DNA from: Caballeronia sp. Lep1P3
Lineage (GTDB): Bacteria; Pseudomonadota; Gammaproteobacteria; Burkholderiales; Burkholderiaceae
Direction: 5' to 3'
Length of the DNA: 64,000 nucleotides
Assembly (NCBI RefSeq): GCF_022879595.1
Contig: NZ_CP084266.1
Coordinates: 868,001 to 932,000 of the forward strand
Shown in pieces: positions 45,038 to 53,988 of this stretch (its first letter is position 1; the number at the start of each line of letters is the position of its first letter). The notes beneath the pieces are model-generated. The model saw nothing but the letters and a program-made list of their open reading frames with translations. It was not told where the DNA came from and made no database searches. The translations under genes were made by a program, and so were the position numbers.

Positions 45038-45372
45038 ATCTTGAATCGATCAACGGCGAGCCGCTCGATACCTACTATCGCTGGCTCGGACTCACGTACC
45101 TCGTCTCGCTGATGACGAATCCCGCGTTGTCCCTGCCGTGCGGCGTCGATCATGCCGGCATGCCGTCCGGTGTGCAGTTGATCGGCCCGGTGCGTGGCGA
45201 TGCGCGATTGCCCGAGATATCCGAGGCGCTCGAAGCCGCGTTCGATACGGACGACGCGCTGTGTCGACCGGTCCCCGATCTCAAGGCACTTTCCGGGCCG
45301 GCGCCCGAACTGCGCTCCATCGTGACGTCGCCGCGGGTCTCCCCGGCTTCGAGCGGAGCCGACCTGGCGTGA
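45038..45372 (+). pseudogene. C-terminal fragment of an amidase-signature enzyme
   Basis: In frame with the RuBisCO-like piece and without interruption: INGEPLDTYYRWLGLTYLVS, LMTNPALSLPCGVDHAGMPS, GVQLIGPVRGDARLPEISEA. This is the last ~110 residues of an amidase (GatA-like) protein; the catalytic Ser-cisSer-Lys region is missing. The join at about 45037 is a clean fusion, as expected from a deletion between two genes. Confidence 0.8.
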
Positions 45373-45800
45373 GCATGTCAATGGCTGTGTCGCGTGTTCG
45401 GGCCTCTCGTGCGTGTGTTCATGTCGAGGCCTGCTGCACCGCCAGCCGCGATTGCCCCTGGCTGCCACGGAATCGCTGCGTTCTTAGGGTCGCAATGACT
45501 CTCAGATGTCCGTTCATGAGCCGAGGTCGAGTGTGTTTCCACAAACACGTGCTTAACGGGCAAAGTGAGTTTGCCGCAGGCACCGCAAGCAATGAGATCG
45601 TGGGGATCGAACGATGCAAGCGCCAGCGCAACATCTGCCGCCATTCCGTTCCGCTTACGCGGTTTTCCGTATCATCGAAGAAGCGCTCGCGATACCGCGC
45701 GTCATGCGCACGCGCGCCGTATCGTTCTGACCGTGGCGTTGCCGCGAGAAGCACTGCGAAAAGCAGCGCGAAACGCAGTGCGAGAAAAGGAATCGCAACC
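45373..45800. other. region upstream of the response regulator, no supported gene
   Basis: About 428 bases. A minus-strand frame 45378-45644 encodes DPHDLIACGACGKLTLPVKH followed by low-complexity sequence; I cannot identify it and it has no ribosome-binding site. It may be a fragment of a repeated element. The promoter of the regulator at 45801 should lie in its right part. Confidence 0.4.
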
Positions 45801-46454
45801 ATGACGACGAAAGTGCTGATCGCGGACGACCACACGCTCGTGCGCGACGGGCTGCGGCATATCCTCGCCAACGCGACCGGCTTCCAGGTGGCCGGCGAAG
45901 CGAACGATGGCGCGAGCACGCTGGCGCTGGTGCGCTCCACGCCGGCACAAGTGCTCGTACTGGACCTTTCGATGCCGGGCCGCAGCGGGCTCGAACTGAT
46001 CAAGCAGATCAAGGACGAGAAGCCCGCGCTTCGCATCCTCGTGCTGACCATGCACGCGGAACAGCAATACGCCGCACGCGCGTTCAAGGCGGGCGCATCG
46101 GGCTATCTCACCAAGGAAAGCGCGAGCGCGGAACTGATCTCGGCCGTCACCAAAGTGGCGGCGGGCGGCGCTTACGTGAGCCTCGCGATGGCGGAGCGCT
46201 TCGCGCAGAGCCTCACCGAGCCGGCGGACGCGTTGCCGCATCAACGTCTGTCGGATCGCGAATTCGAAGTCTTCCGGCGGCTGTGCGCGGGCGAATCCAT
46301 CAATCAGATCGGCGAGGCGCTGTGCGTAAGCGCGAAGACCATCAGCACGTACAAGGCGCGCATTCTCGAGAAAATGCAGATGCCGCACGAAGCCGCGCTC
46401 GTGCGCTACGCCGTGCGGCACCGGCTTTTCGAAGACGAGAACGACGACGCCTGA
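45801..46454 (+). CDS. NarL/FixJ-family response regulator (orphan)
   Basis: A 217-aa two-domain regulator. The receiver domain has the acidic pair in LIADDHTLVRDG, the phospho-acceptor Asp in VLVLDLSMPGRSGLEL, Thr in VLVLTMHAE and Lys in SGYLTKESA. The LuxR-type HTH is RLSDREFEVFRRLCAGESINQIGEALCVSAKTISTYKARILEKM. No histidine kinase gene is next to it. AAAGGAA precedes the ATG. It lies just before a second FNR-like gene, so a role in respiratory or redox control is possible. Confidence 0.95.
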   Translation: MTTKVLIADDHTLVRDGLRHILANATGFQVAGEANDGASTLALVRSTPAQVLVLDLSMPGRSGLELIKQIKDEKPALRILVLTMHAEQQYAARAFKAGASGYLTKESASAELISAVTKVAAGGAYVSLAMAERFAQSLTEPADALPHQRLSDREFEVFRRLCAGESINQIGEALCVSAKTISTYKARILEKMQMPHEAALVRYAVRHRLFEDENDDA

Positions 46455-46652
46455 ACGCCCGGTCTCATCGCCGTCAGGATTTCCCTACACGTCTGCGCAA
46501 ACGCCTACCGAAGTTTCCGCCACCGCCGATTCATTTCGGCGATGACGCGGCCAATAATCGACGAATGGACTGATGCGCCGCGCATCGAGATTCCACGCTG
46601 TCCCGGCATCCGGCTCGCGCGCGCGAACCCGACGTTCGACAGGAGGCACCGC

Positions 46653-47441
46653 ATGTTTCCCGCAAGCGAAGCCCAATCCGTTATTCGCCACCACGAAGCG
46701 CCCGTGCCGCGCCGCGCGTTCCAGGCGACGGACCTCTCCGAGACCGGCGCGACACGCAAGCGCATTCGCTGCTCTACCTGTTCGATGCAAGGCGTCTGCA
46801 TGCCGAGCGGTCTTTCTCCCGATGATTACGAGCGGCTCGACGCCCTCATCTGCTCGACGCGCGCCGTGCGCCGCGGCGAGACGCTCTACCGTGCGGGCGA
46901 TGCGTTCCAGAGCGTCTATGCGGTGCGCAGCGGATGCTTCAAGACCGTCGTCGTGCATCGCGACGGCCACGAGCAGGTCACGGGCTTTCAACTCGCGGGC
47001 GATGCGCTCGGGCTCGACGGCGTCAGCGCCGACAGCCACACGTGCGACGCGATCGCGCTCGAGGACAGCGTCGTCTGCATCATCCCGTTCGATCTGCTCG
47101 AAGTGCTGTGCCGCGAGGTCAGGGCGATTCAACATCATGTGCATCGTCTGATGAGCGGCGAGATCGTGCGTGAGTCGAACCTCATGTTGCTGCTCGGGAC
47201 GATGTCGGCGGAACAGCGTGTCGCGGCCTTCCTGCTCAATCTCTCGACGCGCATGAAGGCGCGCGGCTACTCGCCCGCGCAGTTCGTGCTGCGCATGACG
47301 CGCGAGGAGATCGGCAGTTATCTGGGCCTCAAGCTGGAGACCGTGAGCCGCATGTTCTCGAAGCTGCAGAAGTCCGGCGCAGTCGATGCACGCGGCAAGG
47401 AAGTGCGGATTCTGGATCAGGCGGGTCTCGAAAGCGTGTGA
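46653..47441 (+). CDS. FNR-like oxygen-sensing Crp/Fnr regulator (copy 2)
   Basis: A 262-aa Crp/Fnr protein with a longer N-terminus than copy 1. The cluster RCSTCSMQGVCMPSGL gives CxxCx5C, and EDSVVCIIPF holds the Cys122-equivalent, so it probably binds 4Fe-4S. The dimer helix (HHVHRLMSGEIVRESNLMLLLGTMSAEQRVAAFLLNLS) and HTH (EEIGSYLGLKLETVSRMFSKL) are closer to E. coli FNR than those of copy 1. Start ATG 46653 behind AGGAGG. No FNR box seen upstream. Confidence 0.94.
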   Translation: MFPASEAQSVIRHHEAPVPRRAFQATDLSETGATRKRIRCSTCSMQGVCMPSGLSPDDYERLDALICSTRAVRRGETLYRAGDAFQSVYAVRSGCFKTVVVHRDGHEQVTGFQLAGDALGLDGVSADSHTCDAIALEDSVVCIIPFDLLEVLCREVRAIQHHVHRLMSGEIVRESNLMLLLGTMSAEQRVAAFLLNLSTRMKARGYSPAQFVLRMTREEIGSYLGLKLETVSRMFSKLQKSGAVDARGKEVRILDQAGLESV

Positions 47442-47691
47442 AGGCGGGGATCGGTGAGCGCCGTGTGTTTGCACTCGGCATGGCGCAGCGCGTGCGGTCG
47501 CGCGATGTGATGCCGCTAGTCGTCACGCGCGCCGATCGCGGAAAGGCACGGTATCGCCGGTGCCATCCGTCGACTACACCGCTGCTGCCGCTTCACCGAT
47601 GAAGCGCGTGAGCTTCGCACCCGCAACGTTCGCGCTCGCCGTGACACTGGCCGGCGCGGAATCGCTGCAAGCAACCCCGCGCCGCGCCGCA

Positions 47692-50600
47692 TTACCAGCT
47701 GAACCGATACCCCGCCTGACCGAAGACGTCGCGCCGCGCGTCGCCGCCCATGTTGTGCGCGTACTTGACGTTGACGTACAACTCGGACGCCCGGCCCATG
47801 TTCGCGCTCACGCCGAGGCCGAGTTCGTACCAGGTCCGCGCCGGCGACATGCCGAAGGACGTCTCGCCGACGGTCGTCGCGCCCGGCGAAACGAAGTCGT
47901 GCAGCACGTCCGCCGTGAGGTAGGGCGTCGCTGAACTCGTCTTCGAGTCGTTCTGCATGTTGAGCCTGAAGAGCCGGAAGCCGAGCCGCCCGCGCAAGGC
48001 ATTCGATGCATTGCCGGAAACATCGGAGACGCCGTCGCTGAACGCGTTGAGCTTCTGGTACTGATAGGCCAGTTGCGCCTGCGGCTCGATGGCGACGGGC
48101 GAGCCGCCGAGCTGGAACGGCTTGCCGGCCTCGACCGACCCCGCCACGCCGAAACCGTTCTGCGCGCTGCCGCCTCCGTAGACATCGCCGAACTTGTTGC
48201 GGTAGTGCGTGAACTGCGCGACGCCATCGACATATGAGCCGTCGCGGAAATAGCGCGTGAGATAACCGCCGACGCTTTGCGCCTGCGTGGTCATCGAGCC
48301 GGTTCCGGTGCCGAGCGTCGGATCGATGCCGCGTGCGCTGTCATCGAAATTCGCGCTCGTCGTGCCGAACGTCAGGGTGACGCCCGCGTGCGTGCTGCCG
48401 CCCGCCGCGCCGTGCGACACCGTCCAGTCCTTGCCGAACTGCGCGAAGAAGGAGCGGCTGTCCGCGGAGAAACGGTCGTTGCCGTGCTCGTCGAGATTGT
48501 TTCCGCCGATACGTCCCCACACGCCGTCAGCGTGGCCGGGTTGCGCCTGGTCGAGCGCCGCGACGTCGCCCACGCGCTCGTGCAGGCGGCCGAGCGTCTC
48601 GAAGCCGTAGTCGAGGTCGAGCGACGGCGCCATCGCATAGCCGACGACTGCCGGACGATACGCCGGCACCGCCTGACTCGCCGATGCCCGCGACGACGCC
48701 CCCGGCGAGGCGTCGCCAGCGGCTTCGATCTGCGAGCGCAGATACCAGTCGTTCGCGCTCGCCGCGCCTCCGCGATACAGCATGTATTGATACGCGCCGC
48801 CTTGCACGGGCGCGGCGAGTTGAAACGCGTTCGCAGCCGATACGCCACCGACCTGAACGACGCGGATGCCGTCGCCGACCGTCGGCACGCCTGCGCCGAG
48901 GCCATGCACGCGCACGGCGGTCTGACCGGCCGCGTTTGCGCCGATGGACAACGAATCGGTTTGCGTCGCGCTGCCGCCCTGATTGAGCACGGTGTTGAGC
49001 GCGAGCGTGCCGCCGACGCCCGTATAGTCGCCGCCGACGCGCAGCCGGTTGCCCGTCTGCGCCGCCGACGAACCGAGTTGCACGAGACCGGCGTTCGTGA
49101 GGCCGCCGCCGATGGTCAACGTGCCGGACGGATCGCCGGAAAACGCGCCCAGCGCGTTCGCGACGGCGATCGTGCCTCGATTGACGACCGCGCCGGGCGC
49201 CGTGCCGTATCCGCCGAGACTCGCGCCGGCCGCGATGGTCGTCGTGCCGGTGCCGAGCGTCGCGTTGGCGTGAGCCGCATCGCCGGCCACGAGCGTGCCC
49301 GCCGCGATGTCAGTCGCGCCGGCGTAAGCGTTCGCGCCGTTGAGAACCGTGCTGCCGGCGCCCGCCTGCACGACATCGCCCGTACCGGACACGCGCCCGC
49401 CGAAGCCGACGTTGTCCGAGCGATCGAACACGAGCGCGCCGTTATCGACGACATCGCCCGCGATGCTGCCCGACGTGCCGCCGTTGCCGAGCCGAAGCGT
49501 GCCCTGCGAGATCGTCGTGCCGCCGGCATACGTGTTCGCGCCGAGCAACGTGAGCGTGCCGCTTCCCGTCTTGGTCAGCGCGCCCGCGCCGGTCACGCCT
49601 TGCGAGAGCGTCGAGGCGAAGCCCTGCGTATCGATGGTGCCGCCCGGCGCCGCTACGCTGATCGCTCGCGTGGCCGCGAGATCGAGCGCATTGTCGAGCC
49701 GCAGCGTCCCGCCGTTGAACACGACGGCGCCCGTCGGCGCGCCGATCGCGTTGTCCGCGCCGATAGCGATCGTGCCGCCGGTCAGCGTCGTCGCGCCGCT
49801 ATACGTGTTGCCGCCCGCAGCGGACGGCGCCAGCGTGAGAACGCCGGCGCCCGTCTTTTCGATGCCGCCCGTTCCCGAGAGCTGTCCGGTGTACGTGCCG
49901 TTGTCCGGCTGGGCGAAGCGCACGAGCCCGTTGTCCGTGATCGCTCGCGGCAGGCTCTGCGCGCGCGCCTCGAGAACGCCGAGCGCATCGACGACGATCG
50001 ACCCGGAATAGTTCGCGTTGTTGCCGGTCAGCGCGAGCGTGCCGTCCTGCACTTCCGCCCGCGTCGCGCCGGATATCGGGCCGGTCAGCGTCCAGGTGCC
50101 CTTGTCCGCCTTGTACAGCGATTCGAAGCCGCTGAACGTGCCCGAAAGCGTGCCCGTACCGTCGCCGTTGAGATAGACCGTATCGTTGCCCGCGCCGCCG
50201 TCCACGTTGCCGCTGATCGACGAGCCCGTGTAGAGACGCACCGTATCGTCGCCGCCGGCGAGCATCAGGGAGCCGATCACCTTTCCGCGATTCGTGAAGT
50301 CGACCGACCCGTTGCCGCTCGCGCCGATCACATTGCCGGGCGCCTGGATCGTGCCCGTCGCCTGGTTGACGATGGTGTTGCTGCCGGAGACGTTCTGCAG
50401 CCAGATCGCGGCGGCGTTGTTCGCGCGGATCAGTCCGGCGTTCGTGACGATGTTGCCGCTGCCCTGCAGGTTCACGGCTTCCGCTTGCGTCTGCGGGCCG
50501 GTGGCGAGGACCTGTCCACCCTGCTGCACGGTGAGCGATCCGTTGTTCGCGAACTCGATGGTATTCGCGCCCGTGCTGTACATGCCGTTTGACACAACGG

Positions 50601-50910
50601 CGTTCGCTTTCACGGAACCGCCATTCTCGACCACCACCTTCGCGTTGTTGCGCAGACTGATCGCGTTGGAATCACCGACGGCCACCGACGCGCCCGTTCC
50701 GACCGTCACGGTTCGGCCATCCTCGCTGGACACATTGCCGTTGCCGATCCGCGTGGTAACGGGATTGGGTGCGAGCGCGCCGCAGGTGGTGGTGAGGCCC
50801 GTCGTCGTGCACGCTGCATCGGCGAGCGTCGACTGGAAGGCAAGAAAAGGGAAAAGAAGGATTGCATATGCAGCACCTAGGGTGCTGCGCGAGGGAGAGT
50901 TGGCGCGCAT
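47692..50910 (-). CDS. type V autotransporter with PATR-repeat passenger
   Basis: A 1072-aa protein. Signal peptide (residues about 1-33, ending AFQSTLADA); an early Cys pair; a long Gly/Thr/Asn-rich passenger of beta-helix type with autotransporter-associated repeats (GTLTLLGANTYAGGTTISQG, LSGTGGIEKTGAGVLTLAPS); linker near 760-800; and a C-terminal beta-barrel of about 270 residues (DGVWGRIGGNNLDEHG) ending in an aromatic residue (YRFSW). No protease motif recognised, so probably an adhesin or surface structure. Confidence 0.92.
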   Translation of the reverse strand: MRANSPSRSTLGAAYAILLFPFLAFQSTLADAACTTTGLTTTCGALAPNPVTTRIGNGNVSSEDGRTVTVGTGASVAVGDSNAISLRNNAKVVVENGGSVKANAVVSNGMYSTGANTIEFANNGSLTVQQGGQVLATGPQTQAEAVNLQGSGNIVTNAGLIRANNAAAIWLQNVSGSNTIVNQATGTIQAPGNVIGASGNGSVDFTNRGKVIGSLMLAGGDDTVRLYTGSSISGNVDGGAGNDTVYLNGDGTGTLSGTFSGFESLYKADKGTWTLTGPISGATRAEVQDGTLALTGNNANYSGSIVVDALGVLEARAQSLPRAITDNGLVRFAQPDNGTYTGQLSGTGGIEKTGAGVLTLAPSAAGGNTYSGATTLTGGTIAIGADNAIGAPTGAVVFNGGTLRLDNALDLAATRAISVAAPGGTIDTQGFASTLSQGVTGAGALTKTGSGTLTLLGANTYAGGTTISQGTLRLGNGGTSGSIAGDVVDNGALVFDRSDNVGFGGRVSGTGDVVQAGAGSTVLNGANAYAGATDIAAGTLVAGDAAHANATLGTGTTTIAAGASLGGYGTAPGAVVNRGTIAVANALGAFSGDPSGTLTIGGGLTNAGLVQLGSSAAQTGNRLRVGGDYTGVGGTLALNTVLNQGGSATQTDSLSIGANAAGQTAVRVHGLGAGVPTVGDGIRVVQVGGVSAANAFQLAAPVQGGAYQYMLYRGGAASANDWYLRSQIEAAGDASPGASSRASASQAVPAYRPAVVGYAMAPSLDLDYGFETLGRLHERVGDVAALDQAQPGHADGVWGRIGGNNLDEHGNDRFSADSRSFFAQFGKDWTVSHGAAGGSTHAGVTLTFGTTSANFDDSARGIDPTLGTGTGSMTTQAQSVGGYLTRYFRDGSYVDGVAQFTHYRNKFGDVYGGGSAQNGFGVAGSVEAGKPFQLGGSPVAIEPQAQLAYQYQKLNAFSDGVSDVSGNASNALRGRLGFRLFRLNMQNDSKTSSATPYLTADVLHDFVSPGATTVGETSFGMSPARTWYELGLGVSANMGRASELYVNVKYAHNMGGDARRDVFGQAGYRFSW

Positions 50911-51354
50911 CTTTGTAATAATTGGTTAAAGAAATCAGCGCGCGCCATTACAACAAAGAACTCCTATGCGATCTCAAGGTTTTACACAATTTAACAAAGG
51001 CCGCTTGCATTACAAGGCTCTTTCGCAGCTTACAGATGCCGCGTTTGCCGCGTTTCGCATGTCGCGGAGGGCGTGTTGTCGTGCCGATAAGGACGGATGC
51101 GCCGAGTTGATCCGGCGATGTGTTCCGGTGAGCCGCACCGCGATTTGCGTACAACGGCAGCCCGTTTCGCCAGCGCTCACTCCGGACGACTAACGCAGTT
51201 TCGACGCGACGCTGAAACCTTGCGGATGCCTCTGCCGGGGCTATTGGCGAGGCGCCCGGCGGCGGAGTGAATGGTGCGTTGGACTGCGCGTCCGACGCAT
51301 CCCGCGTCGGACGGTTGATTAGGGCGACCGATTGCCGCGCAATCGCGCTTTCCG
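50911..51354. other. intergenic region upstream of the autotransporter
   Basis: About 444 bases. The first 80 bases are A/T-rich, the expected promoter of the autotransporter. Further right is the hairpin at 51289-51313. Short frames on both strands are unconvincing. Confidence 0.5.
51289..51313 (-). terminator. hairpin after the FAD-dependent oxidoreductase
   Basis: Perfect 10-bp stem CGTCCGACGC / GCGTCGGACG (51289-51298 and 51304-51313) with a 5-base loop, 41 bases after the oxidoreductase stop in its direction of transcription. No U-tract follows, so its strength as a terminator is uncertain. Confidence 0.45.
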
Positions 51355-52599
51355 TTATCGCTGTGTGCACGCCTCATGCAATGTATCGAGCCGGCGCGCC
51401 GATTCAGCGACATACGGATTCGTTTCGTCCCACGCATAACCGGCCAGCACCGCGCTGATCATCCGGCGAATGACCGGGTTCTGTTCACGCGAGAAGATGA
51501 TGTCCTGCAGCTTGCCCGAGTACCATCGTTCGACGAATGCGCGAAACGTGTCGATGCCCTTGCGCAACGGCGCGTCGTAGTGCGCTTGCCAGTCGATGAC
51601 TTCGCCATGCAGATGACGTTCGAGCGTCTCGACGGCAAGGTGCGCGGAACGCAGCGCGATAGTCACGCCGGACGAGAAGACCGGGTCCAGAAACTCGCCC
51701 GCATTGCCGAGCAGCGCATAACCGTCGCCATGCAGCTTCTCGACGTTCGCCGAATAGCCGCCGATATGCCGCACGGGCATCAGAAACGGCGCATTGCCGA
51801 TCAACCGGTTGAGCGTCGGCTCGCTTTGGATCAGCGAACGAAGTCTGTGCTCGCGCTCCGATTCCGGCACATCGAGAAACGGCGCCTCGGCGACGCATCC
51901 CACGGAGGATCGCCCGTTTGCCAACGGAATCATCCAGTACCACACATCGCGATGTTCAGGATGCACGGCCACCGTGATCTTGCTGCGATCGTGAGCGTCG
52001 ACCGGAATGCCGTCGCGCACATGCGTGAAGAGGGCGGCGCGCGTCGGCATGCGCGTTGGCGCCTCCAGATTCAGAAGGCGCGGCAGCACGCGCCCGAAGC
52101 CGCTCGCGTCGAGCACGAAGCGCGCGTGCACTGCGTATTGCGTGCCGGCTTCGTCGATGACATCGAGCACGGGCGCATCGCCCGTCCGCATCGCGAGGAC
52201 CGTATGACCGAAGCGCACGTCGGCGCCCTGCTCCGCCGCGCAGCGGATCAGCAGATCGTCGAACCCGGCGCGTTCGACCTGATAGGTGGTGCCCCATCCC
52301 GTCGAATGCTTGTCGCGAAAGTCGTAGGCCGAAGCCTGATCGCGATACACGAAGTGCGCCCCGTTCTTGTACTGGAAGCCCGCTTCGACCACTGCCCGCA
52401 GCATGCCCGCCTCTTCGAGATACGCCATGCTTTGCGGCAGCAGGCTTTCGCCAATCGAAAAGCGCGGAAAGTGCTGCTTTTCCAGCACGACGACCGAACG
52501 TCCCGCTTTGCGCAGCAAGGCCGCGGCCACCGCGCCCGATGGTCCCGCGCCGATGATGGCGACATCGACCGTGACGTTTTTGGAACCTTCCTTGATCAT
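51355..52599 (-). CDS. FAD-dependent oxidoreductase (tryptophan halogenase / geranylgeranyl reductase-like)
   Basis: A 414-aa flavoprotein. FAD motif DVAIIGAGPSGAVAAALLRKAG, then VVLEKQHFPRFSIGESLLPQ (the FPRFSIGESL stretch is typical of this group), the GD motif in DGYALLGNAGEFLDPVFSSG and a C-terminal helical part. It lacks the WxWxIP motif of flavin halogenases (WYWMIPLANG is present instead), so a reductase or monooxygenase is more likely. In APE clusters such proteins are frequent. Divergent from the methyltransferase at 52727. Start ATG 52599 behind GAGGG. Confidence 0.88.
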   Translation of the reverse strand: MIKEGSKNVTVDVAIIGAGPSGAVAAALLRKAGRSVVVLEKQHFPRFSIGESLLPQSMAYLEEAGMLRAVVEAGFQYKNGAHFVYRDQASAYDFRDKHSTGWGTTYQVERAGFDDLLIRCAAEQGADVRFGHTVLAMRTGDAPVLDVIDEAGTQYAVHARFVLDASGFGRVLPRLLNLEAPTRMPTRAALFTHVRDGIPVDAHDRSKITVAVHPEHRDVWYWMIPLANGRSSVGCVAEAPFLDVPESEREHRLRSLIQSEPTLNRLIGNAPFLMPVRHIGGYSANVEKLHGDGYALLGNAGEFLDPVFSSGVTIALRSAHLAVETLERHLHGEVIDWQAHYDAPLRKGIDTFRAFVERWYSGKLQDIIFSREQNPVIRRMISAVLAGYAWDETNPYVAESARRLDTLHEACTQR

Positions 52600-52726
52600 T
52601 CTGTTTTCCCTCTGTTGCACAGGGCAACGTATTGCGAAGTCACTGCATGAGCGAGGCGTCAGCGATTACAATTGCACGCCTCCGCGCATAAAAACCAACT
52701 CGAACTACTTTCATATCTGACCCATC

Positions 52727-53467
52727 GTGCAGTTCACCGAAACATCCAATGTGCCGTTCGTCCCCGAGACGTCTTTCGGCGTCTGGTTCTTGCGCACGCA
52801 TACGTGGGAGCATCACGTTCTGCGTGTCGCCATCAACGATCTGAAACGCCTTATCGACACGCCGCTTCCCGCCGCGCCCGTGATCGTCGACGCAGGCTGT
52901 GGCCAGGGGCTTTCGTTGCGTCTGCTTGCACAGGCGTTCAAGCCGCAACGCATCGTCGGCATCGATTTTCATGAGCCGTCGCTCGCGCTTGCTACTCATT
53001 CCGCGCGTGCATGCGAAGCGAATCCCGAGACCTCGGCGACGAAGATCGAACTGCTCCACGGCGACTGCGCCAATCTGCCGCTGCAGGACGCAAGCGCGGA
53101 CATCGTCTTTTGCCACCAGACGTTCCATCACCTCGTCGAGCAGGAACGCGCGCTGGCCGAATTCCACCGCGTGCTGAAACCGGGCGGCGTGCTGCTTTTC
53201 GCGGAATCGACGGATGCGTACATCAAATCGTGGGTCATTCGACTGCTGTTCCGCCACCCGATGCAGGTGCAAAAGAGCGCGCAAGGCTATCTCGACATGA
53301 TCCGCAACAGCGGTTTCAGCTTCGAGGCCCGTAACGTCTCGCTGCCTTATTTGTGGTGGAGCCGCGCGGCGGACTTCGGCCTTCTCGAACGCATCGGCCT
53401 TTACACACCGAAACCCGGCAAGCGGCGCGAAACGCTCGTCAACGTCGCGGCAAGGAAAATGGTCTGA
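52727..53467 (+). CDS. class I SAM-dependent methyltransferase (GTG start)
   Basis: A 246-aa methyltransferase with motif I VIVDAGCGQGLSLRLLAQAF, motif II Asp in RIVGIDFHEP, motif III LLHGDCANLPLQDASADIVFC, and RVLKPGGVLLFAES. The only fitting start is GTG 52727. It ends facing the exported-protein genes of the APE operon, with a strong hairpin in between. APE loci often contain a methyltransferase that modifies the aryl head group; that role is inferred from position. Confidence 0.88.
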   Translation: MQFTETSNVPFVPETSFGVWFLRTHTWEHHVLRVAINDLKRLIDTPLPAAPVIVDAGCGQGLSLRLLAQAFKPQRIVGIDFHEPSLALATHSARACEANPETSATKIELLHGDCANLPLQDASADIVFCHQTFHHLVEQERALAEFHRVLKPGGVLLFAESTDAYIKSWVIRLLFRHPMQVQKSAQGYLDMIRNSGFSFEARNVSLPYLWWSRAADFGLLERIGLYTPKPGKRRETLVNVAARKMV

Positions 53468-53484
53468 CGCGACAAGGCGACGAC

Positions 53485-53517
53485 AGCGCGGCGCGCATCT
53501 CTCGAGCGCGCCGCGCT
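53485..53517. terminator. bidirectional hairpin terminator between convergent transcripts
   Basis: A perfect 12-bp stem AGCGCGGCGCGC / GCGCGCCGCGCT (53485-53496 and 53506-53517), 9-base loop, TTTG on its right. It lies between the methyltransferase stop (53467) and the stop of the minus-strand exported protein (53529). Confidence 0.8.
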
Positions 53518-53528
53518 TTGCGCGCGTC

Positions 53529-53963
53529 CTACTTCTTCAGCGTCACGACTTCACCCTTCAGCGCGACGCCGGCCATCACCGCGCCCGCACCGCACGTGAA
53601 CTCCGTCGCGCTCTCGCGCGGCTGGTTCTGATAGTTGCTCTTGATATTGATGACCGCGTTGCCGCCTTCCTTTTTCGCGCGCGCCTGCAATTCCATCACG
53701 GCCGAGAGAAATGCGTGCTGGCACGCGGCCTCGTCGCTCTTGCCGAACGCGTTGGTCTTCTTGTTCGTCGCAAATTCGCCGAAGGTCTTCGTCACGTTCG
53801 GATGCGGCTGCCCTGCGAAATAAAGCGGTATGTTCTGGTCCACTTTGCCCGGCTCGCTCTTCAACGCGGGCTCGACGGGATAATTCGCGACCGAGTTGCG
53901 CGCGAACGCCTGCGACGACAACATGCTTAAAACGACTGCTGTGAGAATGAATTGACGCTTCAT
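53529..53963 (-). CDS. small exported protein, paralogue of the next gene
   Basis: A 144-aa protein with a Sec signal peptide (MKRQFILTAVVLSMLSSQAFA). The mature part has IPLYFAGQPHPNVTKTFGEF, EAACQHAFLSAVMELQARAKKEGGNAVINI and SATEFTCGAGAVMAGVALKGEVV, with two Cys that probably form a disulfide. The same order of motifs occurs in the 141-aa lipoprotein upstream. Homologues are often mislabelled as excinuclease ATPase; nothing here supports that. Last gene of the minus-strand cluster. Confidence 0.82.
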   Translation of the reverse strand: MKRQFILTAVVLSMLSSQAFARNSVANYPVEPALKSEPGKVDQNIPLYFAGQPHPNVTKTFGEFATNKKTNAFGKSDEAACQHAFLSAVMELQARAKKEGGNAVINIKSNYQNQPRESATEFTCGAGAVMAGVALKGEVVTLKK

Positions 53964-53988
53964 GATGTATGGCGAGTGGTTGATGACT

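Noticed and set aside
45378..45644. Minus-strand 88-codon frame upstream of the response regulator
   Set aside because: No ribosome-binding site, no recognised family, low-complexity C-terminus; kept only as a note in the region entry.
48277..50592. Plus-strand open frame of 771 codons opposite the autotransporter
   Set aside because: Antisense artefact of the Gly/Thr-rich passenger codons; composition is Arg-rich and without motifs.
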